From positions 310,001 to 374,000 of the forward strand of contig NZ_JAESVF010000002.1 in assembly GCF_038433465.1 (NCBI RefSeq): a DNA stretch of 64,000 bases, written 5' to 3'. Position 1 is the first letter of the stretch. Each line of letters starts with the position of its first letter. Positions 53,394 to 61,906 of the stretch are shown piece by piece. This DNA comes from Galbibacter sp038433465. GTDB taxonomy: Bacteria; Bacteroidota; Bacteroidia; Flavobacteriales; Flavobacteriaceae. A program made the translations under genes and the position numbers. The notes beneath the pieces were generated by a model. It saw nothing but the letters and a program-made list of their open reading frames with translations. It was not told the DNA's origin and searched no databases.

Positions 53394-53840
53394 ATGAACA
53401 AAGAAGACGTTGAAAAATTGCTAAATGAGAAACTGGAAGACGGAGAACATATAAGTCCGGTTTTGCCAGAAGGAATTAAAAATTATTTAATTGATATCGA
53501 CGGAACCATTTGTGATGATATTCCAAATGAAGAGCCAGAGCGTATGGCAACGGCACAAGTATACCCAGATGCGTTAAAAACTCTAAATAAGTGGTACGAA
53601 GAAGGGCACGTTATTTACTTTTTCACTTCGAGAACCGAAGAGCATAGAAAAACAACCGAAGATTGGTTGGACAGACACGGGTTTAAATACCACGGGATGG
53701 TGATGGGAAAACCTAGAGGAGGAAATTACCATTGGATTGATAATCATTTAGTGAAAGCAACACGTTACAACGGAAAGTTTACAGATTTAGTAGAAAAAGA
53801 AGTAACGATCCAAGTTTTTGACGACGGAGCACACGACTAA
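53394..53840 (+). CDS. HAD-like hydrolase
   Basis: Small soluble protein of 148 residues. The HAD motif I is LIDIDGTICDD (about 33-43) with nucleophile and acid aspartates, motif II is FFTSRTEEHR, and the basic residue and acidic pair follow (MGKPRGGNYHWIDNHL). Homologues are often annotated as phosphoheptose isomerase, which the sequence does not support because there is no SIS domain. The substrate is unknown. It lies between the two iron-sulfur proteins, 48 bp after the first. Confidence 0.75.
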   Translation: MNKEDVEKLLNEKLEDGEHISPVLPEGIKNYLIDIDGTICDDIPNEEPERMATAQVYPDALKTLNKWYEEGHVIYFFTSRTEEHRKTTEDWLDRHGFKYHGMVMGKPRGGNYHWIDNHLVKATRYNGKFTDLVEKEVTIQVFDDGAHD

Positions 53841-53870
53841 AATAATATTGTTATTAATTAAGGATATTTG

Positions 53871-53945
53871 GAACTAGCCTTTGTCGGTAGACAGGTAAAG
53901 TCGAGAAATAGCATTCAAGTGTATTGTTATTTCTCGGCTAAGTTC
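53871..53945. repeat. Intergenic inverted-repeat element
   Basis: Outer arms GAACTAGCC (53871-53879) and GGCTA-a-GTTC (53936-53945); inner 12-bp stem CGAGAAATAGCA (53902-53913) with TGTTATTTCTCG (53925-53936), one G-U pair. The part 53878-53906 aligns without gaps to 35023-35051 at 21 of 29 positions. Confidence 0.55.
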
Positions 53946-53992
53946 TAAATGAATTTTCTAAAATTGTAACAAATAAAAGGGAAACAAAAAGC

Positions 53993-54784
53993 ATGAGCGA
54001 AGCAATAAAAGTGCCTACAATGGCAGAGATGATGGCATCAGGAAAATCTCCAGAAGTTTTATTTTGGGTAGGATGTTCTGGTAGCTTTGACGATAGAGCC
54101 AAAAAAATAACCAAAGCTTTTGTAAAGTTACTTAATAAGGCAGATGTAGATTTTGCTGTGTTAGGAACCGAAGAAAGTTGCACAGGCGATCCAGCGAAAA
54201 GATCGGGGAACGAAATGTTGTTTCAAATGCAAGCCATGACAAATATTGAAGTACTCAATGGGTACGAAGTAAAAAAAATTGTTACCGCTTGTCCGCATTG
54301 CTTTAATACCATTAAAAATGAATATCCTTCTTTGGGAGGATCTTACGAAGTTGTTCATCATACGCAATTTTTACGTTCGCTTTTAGATGAAGGAAAACTC
54401 ACTATTGAAGGCGGAAAGTTTAAAGGAAAACGCATTACTTTTCACGACCCTTGTTATTTAGGACGTGCAAACAATGTATATGAAGCTCCTCGCGATTTAA
54501 TCGAAAAGTTGGAAGCCGAACTTGTTGAAATGAAAAACTGCAAAAAACGCGGTTTGTGTTGTGGAGCTGGTGGAGCGCAAATGTTTAAAGAGCCAGAAAA
54601 AGGAAATAAAGACATTAATATAGAGCGTACCGAGCAAGCCATAGAAACCAAGCCAGATATTATTGCAGCAGGTTGTCCTTTTTGTAATACCATGTTAACA
54701 GATGGCGTTAAAGGAAAAGAAAAAGAAGGCGATATTGAGGTGATGGATGTTGCCGAACTTATTGCAAATGCAGAAGACTTATAA
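53993..54784 (+). CDS. CCG-domain (HdrB-like) iron-sulfur protein
   Basis: Cytoplasmic protein of 263 residues with two cysteine-rich CCG domains. First: VGCSGSFDDRA, ESCTGDPAKR and TACPHCFNTIKNEY. Second: FHDPCYLGRANNVYEAPR, GLCCGAGGAQMF and AGCPFCNTML. Such domains in HdrB, GlpC and LutA bind unusual [4Fe-4S] clusters and handle thiol/disulfide or two-electron chemistry. With the NarI/HdrC-like protein encoded 648 bp upstream it is likely one oxidoreductase that exchanges electrons with quinone. The physiological substrate is unknown. Confidence 0.88.
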   Translation: MSEAIKVPTMAEMMASGKSPEVLFWVGCSGSFDDRAKKITKAFVKLLNKADVDFAVLGTEESCTGDPAKRSGNEMLFQMQAMTNIEVLNGYEVKKIVTACPHCFNTIKNEYPSLGGSYEVVHHTQFLRSLLDEGKLTIEGGKFKGKRITFHDPCYLGRANNVYEAPRDLIEKLEAELVEMKNCKKRGLCCGAGGAQMFKEPEKGNKDINIERTEQAIETKPDIIAAGCPFCNTMLTDGVKGKEKEGDIEVMDVAELIANAEDL

Positions 54785-54825
54785 TGAAGGTTGATTAAAA
54801 ACCTATCTTTTAAAACTGAAAAGAA

Positions 54826-55311
54826 ATGTACGTAGCTTTTAACGACTTACCAGAAACAGCAAGAGTTTGGATTTACCAAGCAAATAGAAGTTTTACAGAA
54901 GAAGAAATAGCCGAACTAAATACAAAAGTTCAAGATTTTATTGAGCAGTGGACAGCACATGGAGCAAATTTAAAAGCTTCATTTGAAGTGCGATACAAAC
55001 GCTTTTTAGTAATCGCATTAGATCAAGAATTTAATACTGCTAGCGGTTGTTCTATCGATGCTTCTGTTCATTTCATTCAGCAATTAGAAAAAGAATACAA
55101 TGTAGATTTGCTTGATAAAATGAATGTTTCATACCGTCAAGGCGATTTTATAGCCTACAAACCCCTTATCGATTTTAAGAAAATGGCCAAACAAAAGGCT
55201 GTTTCTCAAAACACTATAGTTTTTAATAATTTGGTAACCAATAAAGAGGAATACCAAAATTATTGGGAAGTTCCTGCTAGAGATAGTTGGCACGCCCGTT
55301 TTATGAACTAA
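54826..55311 (+). CDS. Conserved Bacteroidota protein of unknown function
   Basis: Soluble protein of 161 residues with no signal peptide, membrane segment or metal motif. The pattern NDLPETARVWIYQANRSFT, WTAHGANLKASFEVRYKRFLVIALDQ and SGCSIDASVHFIQQLEKEY marks a conserved family in Bacteroidota that is often labelled ABC transporter ATPase; Walker A, signature and Walker B motifs are absent, so that name is wrong for this sequence. It lies 41 bp after the CCG-domain gene and ends the group that starts with the MCE gene. Confidence 0.7.
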   Translation: MYVAFNDLPETARVWIYQANRSFTEEEIAELNTKVQDFIEQWTAHGANLKASFEVRYKRFLVIALDQEFNTASGCSIDASVHFIQQLEKEYNVDLLDKMNVSYRQGDFIAYKPLIDFKKMAKQKAVSQNTIVFNNLVTNKEEYQNYWEVPARDSWHARFMN

Positions 55312-55562
55312 ACCTTCTATTTCGATTTTACATAAAATTTCTTTCTAGGTGTTGTATTTTAACGGCTAGCATACGTATGTATTTATTTCTGAAGAAATTG
55401 AAATGATTTTTTTGTAAAATTCTATGGCAATTGTATAAAATATCAATTATTTTGTACGAAATACTTGTATTTAGAGTTTAAATAATCGCATAACAAATGT
55501 TTTTCGGTTTCAAAACCGATTCACAATTACTCGTTTACCGAGAAAAACATATATAAAATTCA

Positions 55563-58487
55563 ATGGTGTTAAAGAAAAGTATTATTGCTTTAGGGGCTCT
55601 TTTAACTATTGTAAATAGTAGCGCACAACAAACAGATCCGCTAGCTACAACCGATTTTGCGCAACAAACAAAATGGGTTGATAGCGTTTACAATTCGCTT
55701 ACAGTTCAAGAAAAAATAGGACAATTGTTCATGATTCGTGCTTTTACCGATAAAGGAAATGCGCATATCGACGATGTAAAAAAACTTGTTTCCGACTATC
55801 AAGTTGGAGGAATTATATTTTCTACAGGAGGTCCAAATCGCCAAGCAAAGTTGAACAACGAATTGCAAGCTATGTCTAAAGTTAAAATGCTCATGGCGAT
55901 GGATGCCGAGTGGGGACTTTCTATGCGTTTAGACTCTACTTTTGCATTTCCATACAACATGGTTTTGGGCGCTGTAAAAGACAATAATTTGGTTTTTCGT
56001 GTGGGGAAACACATCGGAGAACACACCAAACGCATGGGGATGCACATTAACTTTGCACCAGATGTAGATATAAATACAAACCCGAAAAACCCAATTATCG
56101 GGAACCGATCTTTCGGAGAAAACAGAGATAAGGTTACCCAAAAAGCAATGGCTTTTATGCAAGGGATGCAATCGGTTGGCGTGCTCGCCAATGCGAAACA
56201 TTTTCCAGGCCATGGAGATACCGAACAAGATTCTCATAAAACACTCCCAACAATTAATTTTTCTGCGGAAAGAATTGACAGCGTTGAGTTGTATCCGTAC
56301 AAACAGCTTATCCCAAAAGGATTGGCAAGTGTTATGATTGCGCATTTAAGTGTGCCGAGTTTGGAAGCGCGCCCTGGTTTTCCATCATCTATTTCAGAAG
56401 GAATAGTAACAGGGTTGTTAAAAGAAAAGCTTCAGTTTAACGGACTTATTTTTACGGATGCTTTGGAGATGAAAGGCGTTGCCAATTTTGCAGATTCTGG
56501 TAATGTTGATTTATCTGCTTTTCTTGCAGGAAACGATATGTTACTAATTTCTGGAGATACTCCAGAAGGGATTAAAAAATTAGCCGAAGCCTATGAAAAC
56601 GGAATTATTACTGAAGAACGTTTGGCGTATTCAGTAAAAAAAGTTTTAAAAGCAAAATATAAAGTTGGTTTACAGCATTATCAGCCAGTAAATTCGTATC
56701 ATTTATATGAAGATTTAAACAGGGTTGAAGACACCATTCTTTTTGAGGAAGTTATGGAAAATGCTATTACAGTTGCCAAAAATAGCGAGCAACTTGTACC
56801 TATTCGAGATTTAGATCAGAAGAAAATAGCGTATGTGAAATTGGGCGATGGCGACAATTCAACTTTTGTAAAAACATTACAAAAATATACAGCTGTAGAT
56901 TACATCCAAGGAGATAATTTAAGTGATATTATTAATCGTTTAAACCCGTATAATTTGGTGATTATCGGTCATCATCGAAGTACGCAAACTCCATGGAGGT
57001 CAGCCGATTTAACCGATCAAGAAAAGGTTTGGATTTACGAAATTGCACGTCAGAAAAAAGTGATTTTAGACGCTTTTGTAAAGCCTTATGCGTTGTTAGA
57101 TTTGCAAAGTATCGAGAATATAGAAGCTATTGTTGTTAGTTATTTAAACGACTCTATTTCTCAAGAAAAATCAGCAGAAATTATTTTTGGAGCTGTTGCC
57201 GCCAAAGGAAGTTTACCCGTAATGGCAAACGAAAAGTTACCAGAAAACCGAGGGTTTTTAACCAATTCGTTGTCGCGATTAGGTTATAGTGTTCCAGAAC
57301 GCGTAGGGATGAACAGCGCGGCATTGAAGAAAGTCGATTCGGTTATGAAAGGAGCTATTCGATCTGGAGCAACGCCAGGCGGACAAATTTTAATTGCAAG
57401 AAAAGGGAAAGTAATTTATAGCAAAAACTTCGGAAAGTTCGATTATGCATCAGATGCGCAACCCGTAACCGATAATAATTTATACGACCTAGCTTCGCTT
57501 ACCAAAATTACCGCGACCTTACCGAATATTATGCAATTGGTAGAAAGAAATGAAATTACATTTAATTCTACTCTAGGAGAAATGATTCCAGAGTTACGAG
57601 GAAGCAATAAAAGCGATTTGAAATTGCTACCAGTGTTGTCTCATTACGCACGATTAAAACCTTGGATTCCGTTTTACATAGCTACTTTAGACGAAGGCAC
57701 AAAAAAGCCACTCGACAAATATTACAAAGAAGCGCCAGAGAAGAAATTTGGAGTTAAAGTTGCCGATCATTTATACATCAGGAATGATATGAAAGATTCG
57801 ATTATTGGGCAGATTAAAGACAGCGAATTACTTACAAAACTTCAATATCGATACAGCGATTTGCCATTTATTCTGTTACAGCGCTATTTGGAAAATCATT
57901 ATGAAAAGCCACTCGATCAAATCGTGCAAGACAACTTTTACAAATCGTTGGGGATGAATTATACTACTTTCAATCCGCTTGACAAATTTGGAAAAGCAGA
58001 AATTGTTCCAACAGAAATTGATGATTATTTTAGGTATCAAATCATTCAAGGTTACGTACATGATATGGGTGCAGCCATGCTTGGTGGAGTTGGAGGTCAT
58101 GCAGGACTTTTCAGTACTTCCAACGATTTAGCCAAGATCATGCAGATGTATCTTCAGAAGGGATATTACGGCGGAAAGCGTTATTTCAGCACAGAAACAC
58201 TAGATAAATTTAATACTTGTTATTATTGTGACGATGATAATAGGAGAGGTGTAGGGTTTGATAAACCACAGCTTAGTGGAGGCGGACCAACCTGCGGATG
58301 TGTTTCTATGGAGAGTTTTGGGCACAGTGGTTTTACAGGTACTTACGCTTGGATAGATCCAGACCAACAATTGGTGTACATCTTTTTATCGAACAGAACC
58401 TATCCGACAGCCACTAACAGAAAATTAATTTCAGAAGGTACACGAACTGTAATTCAGGAATTTATATACGATGCTATTGAAGATTAA
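55563..58487 (+). CDS. NagZ-type GH3 glycosidase fused to beta-lactamase-family serine hydrolase
   Basis: Exported two-enzyme protein of 974 residues. Signal peptide to about residue 21; GH3 domain (about 35-370) with the N-acetyl-beta-glucosaminidase signature KHFPGHGDT at 212-220, including the D/H dyad, and catalytic Asp in IFTDALEMKG; a GH3 C-terminal domain; then a class C beta-lactamase/DD-peptidase-like domain (from about 585) with SLTK, YSD and HSG motifs. The first activity removes GlcNAc from muropeptides, the second may act on peptide stems, so a periplasmic peptidoglycan recycling enzyme is likely. The fusion is known in Bacteroidota. Monocistronic with 251 bp of AT-rich upstream DNA. 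Confidence 0.9.
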   Translation: MVLKKSIIALGALLTIVNSSAQQTDPLATTDFAQQTKWVDSVYNSLTVQEKIGQLFMIRAFTDKGNAHIDDVKKLVSDYQVGGIIFSTGGPNRQAKLNNELQAMSKVKMLMAMDAEWGLSMRLDSTFAFPYNMVLGAVKDNNLVFRVGKHIGEHTKRMGMHINFAPDVDINTNPKNPIIGNRSFGENRDKVTQKAMAFMQGMQSVGVLANAKHFPGHGDTEQDSHKTLPTINFSAERIDSVELYPYKQLIPKGLASVMIAHLSVPSLEARPGFPSSISEGIVTGLLKEKLQFNGLIFTDALEMKGVANFADSGNVDLSAFLAGNDMLLISGDTPEGIKKLAEAYENGIITEERLAYSVKKVLKAKYKVGLQHYQPVNSYHLYEDLNRVEDTILFEEVMENAITVAKNSEQLVPIRDLDQKKIAYVKLGDGDNSTFVKTLQKYTAVDYIQGDNLSDIINRLNPYNLVIIGHHRSTQTPWRSADLTDQEKVWIYEIARQKKVILDAFVKPYALLDLQSIENIEAIVVSYLNDSISQEKSAEIIFGAVAAKGSLPVMANEKLPENRGFLTNSLSRLGYSVPERVGMNSAALKKVDSVMKGAIRSGATPGGQILIARKGKVIYSKNFGKFDYASDAQPVTDNNLYDLASLTKITATLPNIMQLVERNEITFNSTLGEMIPELRGSNKSDLKLLPVLSHYARLKPWIPFYIATLDEGTKKPLDKYYKEAPEKKFGVKVADHLYIRNDMKDSIIGQIKDSELLTKLQYRYSDLPFILLQRYLENHYEKPLDQIVQDNFYKSLGMNYTTFNPLDKFGKAEIVPTEIDDYFRYQIIQGYVHDMGAAMLGGVGGHAGLFSTSNDLAKIMQMYLQKGYYGGKRYFSTETLDKFNTCYYCDDDNRRGVGFDKPQLSGGGPTCGCVSMESFGHSGFTGTYAWIDPDQQLVYIFLSNRTYPTATNRKLISEGTRTVIQEFIYDAIED

Positions 58488-58621
58488 AACGATTTTATAT
58501 TTTTTCTGTAAATATTACTTTACAATTTCGACTCAGTTTTAAGGAAATTTAAAGAAAGTTGAATAATTAAAATCATAACTTAGTTTTTTAGTACCAATAC
58601 AAAAATAAGTTGCCTAAAAAT

Positions 58622-59752
58622 ATGAGAATAGGAATTGTATGTTATCCAACATTTGGGGGGAGTGGTGTTGTAGCTACCGAACTTGGAATGGCATTAGCGA
58701 CTCGTGGTCATGAAATACATTTTATAACCTATAAACAACCTGTTCGTTTGGCATTGCTTAGCGGAAAAATTCATTTCCATGAGGTGAATGTCCCTGAGTA
58801 TCCACTATTTCATTACCAACCTTATGAGTTGGCACTTTCTAGCAAATTAGTAGATATGGTGAAGCTTCATAAAATTGAAGTTTTACACGTACATTATGCA
58901 ATTCCGCACGCTTATGCTGCGTATATGGCCAAAAAAATGTTACAAACCGAAGGGATTGAAATTCCTATTGTAACCACGCTTCACGGTACCGATATTACTT
59001 TGGTTGGAAATCATCCTTTTTACAAGCCTGCAGTAACCTTCAGCATCAATAAATCTGATGTTGTAACTTCGGTTTCGCAGAGTTTAAAGAAAGACACCAA
59101 GCGTTTATTCGATATAAAAAAGAAAATTCATGTAGTGCCAAACTTCATCGATGTTTCTAAATACAACAATACTTTTACCGATTGCCAGCGCGGAATGATG
59201 GCTTCAGATAATGAAAGAATTATTACGCATATTAGTAATTTCAGAAAGGTAAAACGCATCCCTGATGTAATCAATATTTTCTTCGGAATTCAGAAAGAAA
59301 TTCCTTCAAAATTAGTCATGGTAGGAGAAGGACCAGAACGCGAAGGAGCGGAAGCTTTATGTGATAAATTAGGAATTGGAGAAAAAGTTATTTTCTTAGG
59401 AAATAGTAATGAGGTTGATAAAATTTTGTGTTTCTCCGACTTATTTTTATTGCCTTCGGAAACCGAGAGTTTTGGGTTGGCAGCATTAGAAGCAATGGTG
59501 AATGAAGTACCTGTAATTTCTAGTAATGCTGGTGGAATTCCAGAAGTGAATAAAGACGGGTATAGTGGGTATTTGAGTGATGTTGGCGATGTGGAAGCCA
59601 TGACAGCCAATGCAATTAAAATATTGAAAGACGAACAAACGCTAAATCAATATAAAAAACAAGCCAGAGCGCAAGCCACTTTGTTTGATATCAATAGTAT
59701 AGTTCCTATTTACGAAGAAATTTACGAAAAGGCATATCATAAAATATTTTAA
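58622..59752 (+). CDS. bshA: N-acetyl-alpha-D-glucosaminyl L-malate synthase BshA
   Basis: GT4 glycosyltransferase that joins GlcNAc from UDP-GlcNAc to L-malate, the first step of bacillithiol synthesis. From ATG 58622 the product is 376 residues and opens with the BshA signature MRIGIVCYPTFGGSGVVATE; HYAIPHAYAAYMAKKM, TTLHGTDITLVGNHP and the GT4 EX7E-type motif PSETESFGLAALEAMVNEVP are also present. The TTG four codons upstream is not needed. bshB and bshC are not in the window. Confidence 0.95.
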   Translation: MRIGIVCYPTFGGSGVVATELGMALATRGHEIHFITYKQPVRLALLSGKIHFHEVNVPEYPLFHYQPYELALSSKLVDMVKLHKIEVLHVHYAIPHAYAAYMAKKMLQTEGIEIPIVTTLHGTDITLVGNHPFYKPAVTFSINKSDVVTSVSQSLKKDTKRLFDIKKKIHVVPNFIDVSKYNNTFTDCQRGMMASDNERIITHISNFRKVKRIPDVINIFFGIQKEIPSKLVMVGEGPEREGAEALCDKLGIGEKVIFLGNSNEVDKILCFSDLFLLPSETESFGLAALEAMVNEVPVISSNAGGIPEVNKDGYSGYLSDVGDVEAMTANAIKILKDEQTLNQYKKQARAQATLFDINSIVPIYEEIYEKAYHKIF

Positions 59753-59787
59753 CCCATTTTTTAGGGGAACACAACCTAAATATCTTT

Positions 59788-59795
59788 TATCTTTG
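59788..59795 (+). promoter_or_regulatory. Promoter -7 box of purC
   Basis: TATCTTTG is an exact TAnnTTTG match, 26 bp before the purC ATG, followed by CGCC. Confidence 0.6.
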
Positions 59796-59821
59796 CGCCA
59801 GCAATATTTTAAATACAACCC

Positions 59822-60772
59822 ATGAGTAATACCATCACAGCGACCAATTTTAATTTCCCAAATCAGGAAAGTGTTTACAAAGGAAAAGTAAGAGAAGTGT
59901 ACAATATCAATAACGATTTGTTGGTGATGATTGCCACAGACAGACTTTCTGCTTTTGATGTAATTATGCCAAAGGGAATTCCATTTAAAGGGCAAATTTT
60001 AAACCAAATTGCCACTAAAATGATGGAGGATACTAAAGATATTGTTCCAAACTGGTTGATTGCTACACCAGATCCAAATGTTGCTGTTGGGCATCTTTGT
60101 GAACCGTTTAAAGTTGAAATGGTAATTCGCGGTTATTTATCGGGACATGCAGCTAGAGAGTATGCTGCTGGGAAACGTACACTTTGTGGTGTTACAATGC
60201 CAGAAGGTTTACAAGAAAACGACAAGTTTCCAGAGCCAATTATAACACCTTCGACCAAAGCAGATCAAGGCGATCATGATGAGGATATTTCTCGAGAAGA
60301 TATTTTGAAAAAAGGGATTGTTTCTGAAGAAGATTATATAGTTCTAGAAAAATATACCCGTGCATTATTTCAAAGAGGAACAGAGATTGCTGCTGCTCGC
60401 GGATTAATTTTAGTAGATACCAAATATGAATTCGGAAAAACTAAAGATGGTAAAATCGTTTTAATTGACGAAATTCATACACCAGATTCTTCACGTTATT
60501 TTTATGCTGAAGGATATGAAGAGCGTCAAGAAAAAGGAGAAGCTCAAAAGCAATTATCAAAAGAGTTTGTGAGACAATGGCTTATCGGAAACGGTTTCCA
60601 AGGAAAAGAAGGTCAGCAAATTCCAGAAATGGACGATGCTTATATTACTTCGGTTTCAGAAAGATATATTGAGCTTTATGAAAATATAACAGGAGAGCAA
60701 TTTGAAAAGGCAGATGTAAGTAATATTCAAGAGCGAATAGAGCAAAATGTTTTGTCTTTTTTGAATAAATAA
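59822..60772 (+). CDS. purC: SAICAR synthase
   Basis: Phosphoribosylaminoimidazole-succinocarboxamide synthase, which joins aspartate to CAIR in purine synthesis. The 316-residue product shows YKGKVREVYNI, ATDRLSAFDVIMPKGIPFKG, IRGYLSGHAAREYAAGKR, KFPEPIITPSTKADQGDHDE and IDEIHTPDSSRYF. The length fits the longer yeast-type ADE1 class rather than the 237-residue E. coli type. It has its own promoter and a strong terminator shared with the convergent barrel gene. Confidence 0.97.
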   Translation: MSNTITATNFNFPNQESVYKGKVREVYNINNDLLVMIATDRLSAFDVIMPKGIPFKGQILNQIATKMMEDTKDIVPNWLIATPDPNVAVGHLCEPFKVEMVIRGYLSGHAAREYAAGKRTLCGVTMPEGLQENDKFPEPIITPSTKADQGDHDEDISREDILKKGIVSEEDYIVLEKYTRALFQRGTEIAAARGLILVDTKYEFGKTKDGKIVLIDEIHTPDSSRYFYAEGYEERQEKGEAQKQLSKEFVRQWLIGNGFQGKEGQQIPEMDDAYITSVSERYIELYENITGEQFEKADVSNIQERIEQNVLSFLNK

Positions 60773-60792
60773 TTTGCTAATTTATTGATATA

Positions 60793-60828
60793 AAAAAAGC
60801 GAGATGAAAACAATCATCTCGCTTTTTT
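60793..60828. terminator. Bidirectional terminator
   Basis: AAAAAAGCGAGATGA (60793-60807) pairs perfectly with TCATCTCGCTTTTTT (60814-60828), with T runs on both strands. Confidence 0.88.
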
Positions 60829-60844
60829 ATGTGTGTTTTGAAGC

Positions 60845-61459
60845 TTAGAATTTGTATAAAATTCCGAATTGTGGTTGCTCAAAAATATTTTCGAACAAGT
60901 TAATGTTTAACTCAAAAGTGTTTGATGAAGCTCCGTCTTCTGGAGAAACACTGTTATACGAAAGTACATTTGCTAAAGTAAATGTAGCAGCAAAGTTTTT
61001 AGTGAAGAAGTAGTTCAACCCTAAATTAAGATCTGCAGTAATACTGTTACTAATATCTTCGATGTTACCAATTTCAGTTTTGTTTCTTCCGTAACCTAAA
61101 CCAGCTTCACCATAAGCTTTTAAACGCTTCTTAGCTAATTCTAAGAAGTAATATCTAGCAAAACCACCAACTCCAAATACACTAGTTTTTGAATCTAACG
61201 TTTCTACTTTGTTGTTAGCGTAACTTACTTCACCACCAACAGCCCATTTATTGTTTAAGAAATATCCAAACTTTGGGTTAAATCCGTAATAGTCTTGATC
61301 TCCTCCAGTACTTATTTTTATAGATCCTTCTACAAACATATCACCTTTTTCAAAAGTCATTCCTACTGCAGATTTTAACTCCGATTTTAATTGAGCCTCT
61401 TGAGCACTAGCAGTACCAAAAATAGCTAAGGCAAACATTGCTGTAATAAAATTTTTCAT
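60845..61459 (-). CDS. Outer-membrane beta-barrel protein
   Basis: Outer-membrane protein of 204 residues. Signal peptide MKNFITAMFALAIFGTASAQ; strands such as FVEGSIKISTGGDQDYYGFNPKFGYFL, WAVGGEVSYANNKVET, GVGGFARYYFLELAKKRLKAYGEAGLGYGRNKTE and the C-terminal FGILYKF end, with aromatic final residue, indicate an eight-stranded OMP_b-brl barrel. Function unknown. An exact -7 box lies 27 bp upstream. Confidence 0.8.
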   Translation of the reverse strand: MKNFITAMFALAIFGTASAQEAQLKSELKSAVGMTFEKGDMFVEGSIKISTGGDQDYYGFNPKFGYFLNNKWAVGGEVSYANNKVETLDSKTSVFGVGGFARYYFLELAKKRLKAYGEAGLGYGRNKTEIGNIEDISNSITADLNLGLNYFFTKNFAATFTLANVLSYNSVSPEDGASSNTFELNINLFENIFEQPQFGILYKF

Positions 61460-61906
61460 TCTGATTATTTTTTAAATTTGTAGGCGCAAATATATACTTA
61501 TATTCTATATAAAGAATATTTTTTCTATAAAATTATGTTTGAAGTTGAAATTTTAATTCGCAGAATATCCTCAGACAAACAAAAGAATAATTCAGTTCAT
61601 TTTTATAATTACGTAATTTTTAGGTAGTTGTTTTAGTTATTTGAATATTATAACCTTCGATTTTTATTAAATACTTAATTTTTTCGCTCAACAACTTATC
61701 TTTTTATACTAACGGCATTTATTTTACAATTATCTGCCAATTTTTTGGAAGTTGAATTTTAAAAGTAATTATCACTTTATAAACACATAAAGGTCTTATT
61801 ATTAGTTATTTGGATGTGTTTTTGAGTGTTTTTATTAAAAGTGAACGTTGTATTTCTAACGTTTTCGGTTTAGGTAATTTGTATAAAAATAAGTACATTA
61901 GTCAAC
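61460..61906. other. 447-bp divergent AT-rich gap, no gene seen
   Basis: The gap separates the barrel gene (minus) and acs (plus). On the minus strand CAAATATA at 61487-61494 is an exact -7 box (TATATTTG) for the barrel gene. Two lone TACTTA hexamers occur but are not paired as in the nitrate promoters. No coding frame or strong stem was seen; the region before acs may hold unseen control sites. Confidence 0.5.

Noticed and set aside
53394..53840. Phosphoheptose isomerase (GmhA) label for the HAD-like protein
   Set aside because: GmhA needs a SIS domain; this protein instead has the HAD DxDGT motif and is too short.
54826..55311. ABC transporter ATPase annotation for the 161-residue protein
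   Set aside because: No Walker A, signature or Walker B motif is present and the protein is too short for an ABC ATPase domain.
61494..61679. TACTTA hexamers near the barrel gene promoter upstream of acs
   Set aside because: They are single half-sites without the facing TAAGTA at 4 bp, and such hexamers are common in AT-rich intergenic DNA, so no link to the nitrate operator is claimed.
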